This document shows, piece by piece, positions 1 to 5,426 of a DNA stretch of 9,231 nucleotides. A program made the position numbers and the translations under genes. This DNA is from Alphaproteobacteria bacterium (lineage in GTDB: Bacteria; Pseudomonadota; Alphaproteobacteria; Micavibrionales; UBA2020): positions 1-9,231 of the forward strand of contig JADYYV010000103.1 in the NCBI GenBank assembly GCA_020853455.1. The letters are read 5' to 3'. The notes under the pieces are model-generated. The model had not been told where the DNA came from, ran no database searches, and saw nothing but the letters and a program-made list of their open reading frames with translations. The first letter of the stretch is position 1, and the number at the start of each line of letters is the position of its first letter.

Positions 1-2
1 CC

Positions 3-602
3 GCAGGCCGCGTGCCGGTCGATATTCAGGCGCTGGGCGTCGATTTCCTGACGCTGTCCGCGCATAAAATGGGCGGGCCGCAGGGCGTCGGCTGCCTTGT
101 GATCGCCAACTGCCTCAACGTCGCGCCGCAAATACTGGGCGGCAATCAGGAAAAGAATTTGCGCGCGGGCACCGAAAACCTTGCGGGCATCGCGGGTTTC
201 GGCCGCGCGGCCGAACTGGCCGATATCGAAAAATACCACAAGCTGGGCGTATTGCGCGACCGGCTGGAAAGAGACCTGCTTGCCCTCGCCCCGAACCTCA
301 AGATTTTCGGCTTCGATGCGCCGCGCGTGCACAACACCAGCATGTTCGCGCTGCCGGGCGCAAGCTCCGAAACGCAATTGATCGCGCTTGATCTTGCGGG
401 TATCTGCGTCTCGAACGGCTCGGCGTGCTCCAGCGGAACTGTAAAAATTTCGCACGTGCTGAAGGCGATGGGCGCGACGGACGCCGAAGCAGGATCATCC
501 TTGCGCGTCAGCCTCGGCTGGAACACGACGGAAAAGGATGTCGATTATTTCCTGACGAAATGGAGCGAGATGTACAACCGAGTAAAATCGCGCCTCGGTT
601 AA
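3..602 (+). CDS. Cysteine desulfurase, class V aminotransferase (C-terminal part, 5' end outside window)
   Basis: This PLP enzyme takes sulfur from L-cysteine as a persulfide for Fe-S cluster assembly and other thiolation in the cytoplasm. The frame is open from base 3 (AGRVPVDIQALG...), so the N-terminal half lies upstream of the window. The Schiff-base lysine is in LTLSAHKMGG (about bases 54-83). The stretch GGNQEKNLRAGTENL is typical of the NifS/IscS family. The persulfide cysteine is in SNGSACSSG, in a loop of the IscS/NifS (group I) kind rather than SufS. The C-terminus is complete, ending in a normal TAA. The next functional gene, after the inserted GIY-YIG unit, is a ferredoxin of the type used in Fe-S assembly, which supports an ISC-type role. 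I cannot decide between iscS and a nifS-like paralogue without the N-terminal half and upstream genes. Confidence 0.95.
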   Translation, partial: AGRVPVDIQALGVDFLTLSAHKMGGPQGVGCLVIANCLNVAPQILGGNQEKNLRAGTENLAGIAGFGRAAELADIEKYHKLGVLRDRLERDLLALAPNLKIFGFDAPRVHNTSMFALPGASSETQLIALDLAGICVSNGSACSSGTVKISHVLKAMGATDAEAGSSLRVSLGWNTTEKDVDYFLTKWSEMYNRVKSRLG

Positions 603-614
603 TCCCGCGTCTCT

Positions 615-641
615 CGTCATCCCCGCGAATGCGGGGATCCA
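615..641 (+). repeat. Dispersed REP-like palindrome, copy 1
   Basis: CGTC, then ATCCCCGC GAAT GCGGGGAT (619-638), then CCA. This gives a perfect 8-bp stem with a 4-nt loop. It lies 12 bp after the cysteine desulfurase stop codon and is the left boundary of the GIY-YIG unit. No T-tract follows, so it is not a classical intrinsic terminator. Confidence 0.85.
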
Positions 642-650
642 AGGTAGAAA

Positions 651-1001
651 ATGCAAAAACAATTCTACGTTTATATTTTAACGAACAAAGTCAACGGCAC
701 TCTTTACGTAGGAATGAGCAACGACATCATCCGGCGGATTTATAAACACAGGCAAAAGCTTGTTGAGGGATTTAGCAAGAAATACTCCCTCGACCAGCTG
801 GTTTATTACGAATGCTTCAATACAGCGATGGACGCGATACAACGCGAAAAACAGGTCAAGAAATGGAACAGGGCATGGAAGTTGAAAACGATTTCCGCTT
901 TCAATCCGGACTGGAAGGATTTATATACTGAAATTACCGGACAAGACGGCGAAGGCGCACTTGTGACTGATGCTGTTGGATCCCCGCCTTCGCGGGGATG
1001 A
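651..1001 (+). CDS. Small GIY-YIG nuclease-family protein (YhbQ/UPF0213-like)
   Basis: This 116-residue protein is a stand-alone GIY-YIG domain. Visible landmarks are the first strand YVYIL (residues 6-10), LYVG (18-21) as the YIG-equivalent, the catalytic Arg region IIRRIYKHR (26-34), the conserved helix AIQREKQVKKWNR with the metal-binding Glu at residue 66, and the terminal motif FNPDWKDLYTEI (84-95) typical of this family of about 95 residues. The last ~20 residues (TGQDGEGALVTDAVGSPPSRG) lie outside the domain. Their final third is translated from the right palindromic repeat, which supplies the TGA stop. ATG 651 is preceded by a weak AAGG at 641-644. Biochemical substrates of these small proteins are poorly known; structure-specific or single-strand DNA nicking is the family expectation. 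The gene interrupts a desulfurase-ferredoxin pair and is AT-richer than both. Confidence 0.9.
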   Translation: MQKQFYVYILTNKVNGTLYVGMSNDIIRRIYKHRQKLVEGFSKKYSLDQLVYYECFNTAMDAIQREKQVKKWNRAWKLKTISAFNPDWKDLYTEITGQDGEGALVTDAVGSPPSRG

Positions 1002-1003
1002 CG
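977..1003 (-). repeat. Dispersed REP-like palindrome, copy 2 (inverted relative to copy 1)
   Basis: Read on the minus strand it matches copy 1 at 26 of 27 positions, with loop CTTC on the plus strand at 988-991. The stem is 980-987 with 992-999. It contains the stop codon of the GIY-YIG gene (TGA 999-1001) and forms the right boundary of the unit. Confidence 0.85.
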
Positions 1004-1022
1004 AGAGAAGAACACAGATACA

Positions 1023-1035
1023 CGGGGATGACGAG
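1023..1035 (-). repeat. Partial REP-like palindrome (half copy)
   Basis: CGGGGATGACGAG repeats exactly the outer half of copy 2 (993-1005) at a 30-bp offset. The other half of the palindrome is missing, so it cannot fold alone. Its last three bases form the start of the ferredoxin Shine-Dalgarno region GAGGGAG (1033-1039). Confidence 0.65.
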
Positions 1036-1047
1036 GGAGTAGAAAAA

Positions 1048-1377
1048 ATGCCAAAAATGACCTTCATCGAAAAAGACGGCAATCCGCTGGAAGTGGACGC
1101 GCCCAACGGCCTTTCGGTCATGGAAATTTCACACAAGCACGGCGTGGATATCGAGGGCGCGTGCGGCGGCTGCCTTGCCTGCGCGACCTGCCATGTGGTT
1201 GTGCATCCCGACTGGTACGGCAAGCTGGCGGAGAAAAAGGACGAGGAAGACGACATGCTCGACCTCGCCTTCGACCTCAAAAAAACCTCCCGCCTTGGCT
1301 GCCAGATTTTGATGAGCGACAAGCTGGACGGCCTGGTCGTGGCATTGCCCGGCGCGAAAGCGCCGTGGGAAGAGTGA
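1048..1377 (+). CDS. [2Fe-2S] ferredoxin, adrenodoxin/ISC type
   Basis: This 109-residue electron carrier is of the vertebrate/adrenodoxin class used in ISC Fe-S assembly or for cytochrome P450 reduction. The cluster ligands are Cys39, Cys45, Cys48 and Cys85, in the pattern C-x5-C-x2-C-x36-C within GACGGCLACATCHVVVHPDW and SRLGCQI. Cys42 is an extra, non-ligand cysteine. The acidic helix EEDDMLDLAF (66-75) is the usual partner-docking surface. ATG 1048 is chosen because GAGGGAG (1033-1039) is spaced 8 bp from it and the protein then starts like the family. The frame is open further upstream to 970, but that part translates palindromic repeat (DPRLRGDD). A cysteine desulfurase lies upstream beyond the GIY-YIG unit, favouring a role in Fe-S assembly over P450 chemistry. 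Confidence 0.93.
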   Translation: MPKMTFIEKDGNPLEVDAPNGLSVMEISHKHGVDIEGACGGCLACATCHVVVHPDWYGKLAEKKDEEDDMLDLAFDLKKTSRLGCQILMSDKLDGLVVALPGAKAPWEE

Positions 1378-1389
1378 CAGCCCACAGAT

Positions 1390-1413
1390 GTCATCCCCGC
1401 GAAAGCGGGGATC
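1390..1413 (+). repeat. REP-like palindrome, left arm of an inverted pair
   Basis: GTC, then ATCCCCGC GAAA GCGGGGAT (1393-1412), then C. It is the exact reverse complement of bases 1446-1469. The pair (80 bp with a 32-bp spacer) resembles a REPIN: two palindromes in opposite orientation. It lies just after the ferredoxin stop codon. Confidence 0.85.
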
Positions 1414-1445
1414 CCGGCGGCTTTATGTGCCCTGCCAATCCCTGA

Positions 1446-1469
1446 GATCCCCGCTTTCGCGGGGATGAC
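1446..1469 (-). repeat. REP-like palindrome, right arm of an inverted pair
   Basis: This is a perfect 24-nt inverted copy of 1390-1413. It lies 8 bp from the stop codon of the convergent histidine kinase gene. Either arm, or the long 1390-1469 stem, could separate the two convergent transcripts, but neither side has a clear T-tract. Confidence 0.85.
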
Positions 1470-1477
1470 GGCTGTGT

Positions 1478-2818
1478 TTAGCTTTTAAACCTCACCTCGA
1501 ACACCAACCCCGTCGGCTGGTTATCCGACAGCGCAATTTCCGCGCCGTGCATGTCGGCGATGGATTTGACGATGGCGAGGCCGAGGCCGCTGCCGGAGGA
1601 TACCGATTTCTGGCCCTTGAAGAAACGCTCGAACACCTTGTCCTTCATCGTATCGGAAATGCCGGGGCCGGTATCGGTGACGCGCAAGACCGTACCGCGC
1701 GGGTCGGAGGACAGCGACACTTTCACCTCGCCGTTGTCGGGGGTGAATTTCAGCGCGTTGACGATGATGTTGCGTACAAGAATGGAAAGCCCCTGCGCCG
1801 AGCCTGATACGATATTCGCGGGCGCAATATCGGTCGCCAGGCGCCGTCCCTGCCACGAAGTGAAGCGCATCAGTTCATCGGTTTCGCGTTTCACAAGCGC
1901 GGACAGATCGACAGGCGCGTGTTCGCTCTTGTCCGACTGCACGCGGCTGAAGGCGAGCAGGCTATCGACCATGCTGGCCGCGCGGTCGATGGCGCCCAGC
2001 AGGTTGGCAAAACCCGCCTGCCCCTCCACCGTGAATGTTTCCGATTTTTCGATGACCTGTGCCTGCGTCTTGATTGCGGCCAGCGGCGTGCGCAATTCAT
2101 GCGCGGCGTTATCCGTGAATTCCTTTTCGCGGCGGAAACTGTCGGAGACGCGGGCGAACAGGCGGTTCAGCGCGCTCAACAGCGGCTGCACCTCCTGCGG
2201 GATCGTGGCATCGACGATAGGCGTCATGTCATTCACGTCGCGGGTATCGACCTGGCTGGATATGGCCACCAGCTGTTTCAGGCTGCGCGCCGCGCCCCAC
2301 CAGACAAGGTACATCGCGGCGACAAGAAACAGGATCGCCGGTACAAGCAGGCAGAGGATCAGCTGCCGCATCATTTCGTAGCGGATGCCGTAACGGTTGC
2401 CGACTTCGACGATGTGGCCTGTTTCACTGCTGGCCAGCACGAAAATACGCCACCTTTTTCCGTCAATCTTTCGATCGTAATAGCCGGGCGCGAGCGGCGC
2501 GTTTTCCAGCCCGTCGATGAAGGACGACCGCGCGACCATCTTGCCGTTCTCGAAAATGCGGAACATGATCTTGCGTTCATATTTATGCTGCGGCTTCGCG
2601 GCCGGGTCGTCGCCGAGATTTTCATCGACGCTGAAAATGCCCTGCTTGGTCAGGTGATCGATTTCGCGCGCGTATTGCGCCAGAGTCGCGTCATAAACCT
2701 CGTCCACTTCGGTATAGATATATGCCATGCCCGCCGACCAGATCAGCAGGCTACAAATCACCAGCGGCACGCTGACGATGCGGAAAAACGCTCTGCGCAA
2801 CGATGTTTGCTTGTTCAT
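1478..2818 (-). CDS. Sensor histidine kinase, QseC/PmrB-like
   Basis: This 446-residue membrane sensor kinase is the partner of the response regulator just upstream. A first membrane segment (about residues 12-35) and a second (about 153-175) flank a periplasmic sensor region of ~115 residues. A HAMP-like linker (176-230) follows. The dimerisation/phosphoacceptor helix is FTDNAAHELRTPLAAIK with His240. The ATPase domain shows the N box RNIIVNALKFTP (Asn354), G1 DTGPGI (382-387), F box ERFF and G2 GSGLGLAI (409-416), so all catalytic motifs are intact. Its ATG overlaps the regulator's stop as ATGA (2815-2818), implying translational coupling. The signal it senses is not visible. I see no obvious iron-binding ExxE motif of the PmrB type in the periplasmic part. 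The link to lipid A modification comes from the divergent eptA-like gene and shared operators. Confidence 0.93.
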   Translation of the reverse strand: MNKQTSLRRAFFRIVSVPLVICSLLIWSAGMAYIYTEVDEVYDATLAQYAREIDHLTKQGIFSVDENLGDDPAAKPQHKYERKIMFRIFENGKMVARSSFIDGLENAPLAPGYYDRKIDGKRWRIFVLASSETGHIVEVGNRYGIRYEMMRQLILCLLVPAILFLVAAMYLVWWGAARSLKQLVAISSQVDTRDVNDMTPIVDATIPQEVQPLLSALNRLFARVSDSFRREKEFTDNAAHELRTPLAAIKTQAQVIEKSETFTVEGQAGFANLLGAIDRAASMVDSLLAFSRVQSDKSEHAPVDLSALVKRETDELMRFTSWQGRRLATDIAPANIVSGSAQGLSILVRNIIVNALKFTPDNGEVKVSLSSDPRGTVLRVTDTGPGISDTMKDKVFERFFKGQKSVSSGSGLGLAIVKSIADMHGAEIALSDNQPTGLVFEVRFKS

Positions 2819-3471
2819 TTTTCCACCGTATAACCCACGTTGCGGATTGTTTTCACGAAATCCTTGCCCAGTTTGCGCCGAAGCGCCGAGATATGCACTT
2901 CGATCGTGTTGCTGCCGATATCCTCGGAATTCCAGTCGTAAATCTGGCTTTCGATCTGCGCCCTGCTGATGACGCGGCCGATATTGGCCAGCAGGATTTC
3001 GGCGATCGCCAGTTCGCGCCCCGACAGCGGCACGGGCTTGCCGTCTTTCTCGACCGTCTTGGCGGCGGTATCGAGCGTGATGCCGTGATGCCGCACGACC
3101 GGCGAGGTGCGGCCCTGAGAGCGGCGGATAAGGGCGGAGGCGCGCGCCAGCAATTCATCAAGATCGAACGGCTTGACAAGATAATCATCGCCGCCGGCGT
3201 TCAGACCCTCGATCTTGTTATGGACCGTATCGCGCGCGGTCAGGAACAGGCAGGGAATATCGTTGCCGTCGCGGCGCAGCGCGGCCAGGAATTCCAGCCC
3301 CGACTGGCCCGGCAGATTTATGTCGAGTACGATCAACGCATATGGATTTGTCTTGATGGCAAGCGCGGCATCCTCCGCCGATTTCACCCAGTCGACGGCA
3401 TGCGCGATGGCAAGGCCAGAAGCCGTCGCCTTTCCCAGCATGTCATCGTCTTCGACAAGCAATACGCGCAT
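2815..3471 (-). CDS. OmpR/PhoB-family response regulator, QseB/PmrA-like
   Basis: This 218-residue DNA-binding response regulator is first in the operon with the histidine kinase. The receiver domain (1-~115) has the acidic pocket EDD (7-9), phosphoacceptor Asp50 in VLDINLPG, Thr78 in FLTAR and Lys100 in LVKPF. The winged-helix domain (~125-218) contains LSGRELAIAEILLANIGRV, the recognition-helix region NTIEVHISALRRKL and the terminal wing IRNVGYTVEK, all standard for the family. ATG 3471 has AGGGA (minus strand) about 5 bp upstream. The gene diverges from the phosphoethanolamine transferase gene. Each promoter carries a matching CTTCAG-N5-CTTCAG repeat, the usual spacing for an OmpR-family dimer, so autoregulation plus control of the transferase is likely. 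I do not assign pmrA because family membership does not fix the regulon. Confidence 0.93.
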   Translation of the reverse strand: MRVLLVEDDDMLGKATASGLAIAHAVDWVKSAEDAALAIKTNPYALIVLDINLPGQSGLEFLAALRRDGNDIPCLFLTARDTVHNKIEGLNAGGDDYLVKPFDLDELLARASALIRRSQGRTSPVVRHHGITLDTAAKTVEKDGKPVPLSGRELAIAEILLANIGRVISRAQIESQIYDWNSEDIGSNTIEVHISALRRKLGKDFVKTIRNVGYTVEK

Positions 3472-3539
3472 GTTTTCCCTGCATATTTTTACTGCCGCAA
3501 ATGTAGCCTATTCCGCGCCGGATACAAGACGGGCTCGGG

Positions 3540-3572
3540 ACAATATTTTACGAACCTGAAGCGAACCTGAAG
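3540..3572 (-). promoter_or_regulatory. Predicted response-regulator box and promoter for the regulator-kinase operon
   Basis: On the minus strand, CTTCAGGTTCG occurs twice in perfect tandem (3572-3551), so CTTCAG half-sites are 11 bp apart (6-5-6). Ten bp after the second hexamer is TATTGT (3545-3540) as a -10 candidate. A competing -10, TAAAAT (3550-3545), overlaps it and fits the consensus better but sits only 5 bp from the half-site. A leader of about 60 nt to the regulator ATG follows. Confidence 0.6.
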
Positions 3573-3603
3573 ACGGAAACCGCCCTGTTTAAAGACCTGC
3601 GCC

Positions 3604-3636
3604 CTTCAGGCTGGCTTCAGACGATAGCGGCATAAA
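3604..3636 (+). promoter_or_regulatory. Predicted response-regulator box and promoter for the eptA-like gene
   Basis: CTTCAG (3604-3609), GCTGG, CTTCAG (3615-3620) has the same 6-5-6 direct repeat as the divergent site, oriented toward the transferase. Ten bp after the second half-site lies CATAAA (3631-3636), a plausible -10. The half-site occupies the -35 position, as in class II activation by PhoB, PhoP and PmrA. Confidence 0.6.
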
Positions 3637-3673
3637 TGCACCATATCCGAGGGAAACGATTCTGTCGTTATGA

Positions 3674-5341
3674 ATGCAGGATGCCGTGAAAATACGCCTT
3701 AAAAACCCGCCGTCGACGACGCTGCTGTGCCTGATCGTGGCCGTCTATCTGTCCTTGTTCTGCAACGTCGCCTTCGTGATGAAGGCGCTGGCGATACTGA
3801 AGGCGCAGGACGAAGTGAGCGCGCTGTTCGTGGTCTCGCTGCCGCTGGTGATGGTGGCGGCGATGAACCTGTTCCTGCTGCCGCTGTCGTTCCGGCCGCT
3901 GCTGAAGCCTGCGCTGGCCATCGTTATTCTGGTGTCTGCGGTCTTTAATTATGCGTCCTACAGCTATGGCGTGATTTTCGACGGCGCGATGTTCACCAAT
4001 ATTTTTGAAACGAACGCGTCGGAGGCGGAAAGCTACCTGAACGGCACGCTGATCGCGGTTCTTCTGATGACGGGCTTTATACCGGCAATCCTGCTGGCGA
4101 TGGTGGAGGTGAAACAACAGCCCCTGCGCCGCGAGCTTGCGCAGAAATCCGTCTCGCTCGTCGTCACCCTTGCGGTGGTCGGCGTGATGGGGATTTTGAA
4201 CTACAACGATTACGCCGTGATCGGCCGCAACAACAAAAGCATCATCAAGACGGTCGTGCCGCTTTACCCGTTCAAAAAACTGGCGCAGGTTTTTTATGCG
4301 CGCAACCTTGAAACGGCGCCGGAATACAAACAGCTTGCGCCGGACGCGAAACGCGCCCCCGCCCCCGCCGGACAGAAGAAAAAGCTGGTCGTCATGCTGC
4401 TGGGCGAAACGCAGCGCGGCATGAATTATTCGCTGAACGGCTATGCGCGCAAAACCAACGAATACACGGAAAAACAGGGCGTGGTGTCGTTCCAGAACGT
4501 GACGTCCTTCGGCACTTCGACGGCGATTTCCGTGCCCTATATCTTCTCCCTGATGCCGCATCAATATGACGGCGACGACGAGCCGTACCGCGACAACGTG
4601 CTGGATGCCATCCAGCGCGCGGGCGTCAAGGTGCTGTGGCGCGAAAACGACAGCGGCTGCAAAAAGGCCTGCAAAAACGTCGATTACGTCGACCTGCGCG
4701 AAAAATACAAAGCCGACAAAACGCTCTGCCCGCATGGCGACTGCTATGACAGGGTGTTTAACGTGGAACTGGATAAAATGCTGCCCGATCTTGCGCCCGA
4801 AGACACGTTGATCGTCTTCCACCTCGAAGGCGCGCACGGGCCGTCATACTGGGAACGCTACCCGGCCGAATTCCGCCGCTTCGCGCCCGACTGTCCCAGC
4901 AGCGACATCCAGAACTGCGGCCGCGAAGAACTGCTGAACACATACGACAACACCATTCTTTATTCCGACCATGTGATGGCGGGCATCATCGACATGCTGA
5001 AAAAAGCGTCCGGCGACTGGGATACGGAACTGGTTTTCCTGTCCGATCACGGTGAATCGCTGGGCGAAAACGGCCTTTACCTCCATTCCTTCCCGCGCAG
5101 CATCGCGCCTGTGGAACAGACGCATGTTCCCTTCATCTACTGGTCGCCGACCGCCGGTTCGGATGCCTGCCTTGCGCGCCAGGCGGCGGTGTCGGTGCAT
5201 GACCGCATCAACCTTTCCGATACGCTGATGGGGATGACGGGCGTGCAGACGGCAAACTACGACGCCGCCCGCGATATCCTGCTGCCGTGCCGCAAAGCCG
5301 CCGCAGTCGCTTCATCCACGGACGCACCCGACAGGCAATAG
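3674..5341 (+). CDS. eptA: Lipid A phosphoethanolamine transferase, EptA/PmrC/MCR family
   Basis: This 555-residue inner-membrane enzyme moves phosphoethanolamine from phosphatidylethanolamine to lipid A, lowering surface charge and affinity for cationic peptides. Five membrane segments lie at about residues 15-38, 50-73, 78-99, 122-144 and 158-176. A periplasmic sulfatase-fold domain starts near 235. Zinc and catalytic residues are present: Glu245 in LLGETQR, nucleophile Thr283 in TSFGTSTAISVPYIFS, His388 in EGAHGPSYWERYP, Asp458-His459 in LSDHGESLGENG, and His484 in EQTHVP. Cys329/Cys333, Cys352/Cys357 and Cys407/Cys415 look like retained disulfide pairs. The pair that brackets the nucleophile in EptA and MCR-1 is replaced by Phe279 and Tyr289. 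ATG 3674 is the longest start. GTG 3686, preceded by AGGA (3678-3681), is an alternative. The divergent two-component system with mirrored operators suggests PmrAB-like control. Confidence 0.93.
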   Translation: MQDAVKIRLKNPPSTTLLCLIVAVYLSLFCNVAFVMKALAILKAQDEVSALFVVSLPLVMVAAMNLFLLPLSFRPLLKPALAIVILVSAVFNYASYSYGVIFDGAMFTNIFETNASEAESYLNGTLIAVLLMTGFIPAILLAMVEVKQQPLRRELAQKSVSLVVTLAVVGVMGILNYNDYAVIGRNNKSIIKTVVPLYPFKKLAQVFYARNLETAPEYKQLAPDAKRAPAPAGQKKKLVVMLLGETQRGMNYSLNGYARKTNEYTEKQGVVSFQNVTSFGTSTAISVPYIFSLMPHQYDGDDEPYRDNVLDAIQRAGVKVLWRENDSGCKKACKNVDYVDLREKYKADKTLCPHGDCYDRVFNVELDKMLPDLAPEDTLIVFHLEGAHGPSYWERYPAEFRRFAPDCPSSDIQNCGREELLNTYDNTILYSDHVMAGIIDMLKKASGDWDTELVFLSDHGESLGENGLYLHSFPRSIAPVEQTHVPFIYWSPTAGSDACLARQAAVSVHDRINLSDTLMGMTGVQTANYDAARDILLPCRKAAAVASSTDAPDRQ

Positions 5342-5390
5342 ACATAGCACGGCCGGCTATTATTCATATTTTCGCGCCCGCATTATTTTT

Positions 5391-5426
5391 TTGACTCATT
5401 CCAGATTTTGGTCTATCCCATTTTAT
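5391..5426 (+). promoter_or_regulatory. Predicted furA-katG promoter / FurA operator region
   Basis: TTGACT (5391-5396) is a near-consensus -35, and TATCCC (5414-5419) at a 17-bp spacing is a weak -10. Transcription would then begin at about 5426-5427, on the furA ATG, which fits the lack of any Shine-Dalgarno there (leaderless message). From memory, the first part (TTGACT, one base, ATTCCAGA) resembles the mycobacterial furA promoter/operator; this recollection needs an alignment. Confidence 0.5.

Larger units (their letters stand above)
610..1008 (+). mobile_element. Putative repeat-bounded unit: inverted palindromic repeats flanking a GIY-YIG nuclease gene
   Basis: Bases 610-642 and 976-1008 form terminal inverted repeats of 33 bp with one mismatch (T at 630 against the complement of C at 988). 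Each contains the palindrome ATCCCCGC-N4-GCGGGGAT. The GIY-YIG start codon lies 8 bp inside the left repeat and its stop codon lies within the right one, so almost the whole unit is repeat plus gene. No target-site duplication is visible at the outer edges (TAATCCCGCG before, AGAACACAGA after). The interior is visibly richer in A+T than the neighbouring desulfurase and ferredoxin genes. Mobility is inferred from architecture only. There is no DDE or tyrosine transposase, and two independent repeat insertions could mimic this layout. Confidence 0.5.

Noticed and set aside
970..1047. N-terminally extended ferredoxin starting in the right palindromic repeat
   Set aside because: The extension translates repeat DNA (DPRLRGDD) and is absent from the family. 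ATG 1048 has a well-placed Shine-Dalgarno.
615..1469. CRISPR array formed by the repeated palindromes
   Set aside because: Copies are few, in both orientations, irregularly spaced and separated by genes. There are no regular spacers and no cas genes.
1551..2381. Plus-strand open frames across the histidine kinase gene
   Set aside because: They are shadows of the kinase. They are rich in Ser/Arg with no recognisable motif, and the kinase frame shows all HK boxes.
3668..4837. A 389-codon open frame antisense to the eptA-like gene
   Set aside because: Its composition is low-complexity (His/Arg/Gln-rich), it has no domain motifs, and it fully overlaps a gene with intact catalytic residues.
5342..5390. 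Terminator after the eptA-like gene
   Set aside because: There is a short GGCCGGC dyad and later T-rich sequence, but no convincing stem directly followed by a T-tract.
5391..5426. TTG start for the FurA-like protein, adding 12 residues
   Set aside because: The added residues are not Fur-like and TTGACT fits better as a -35 element.
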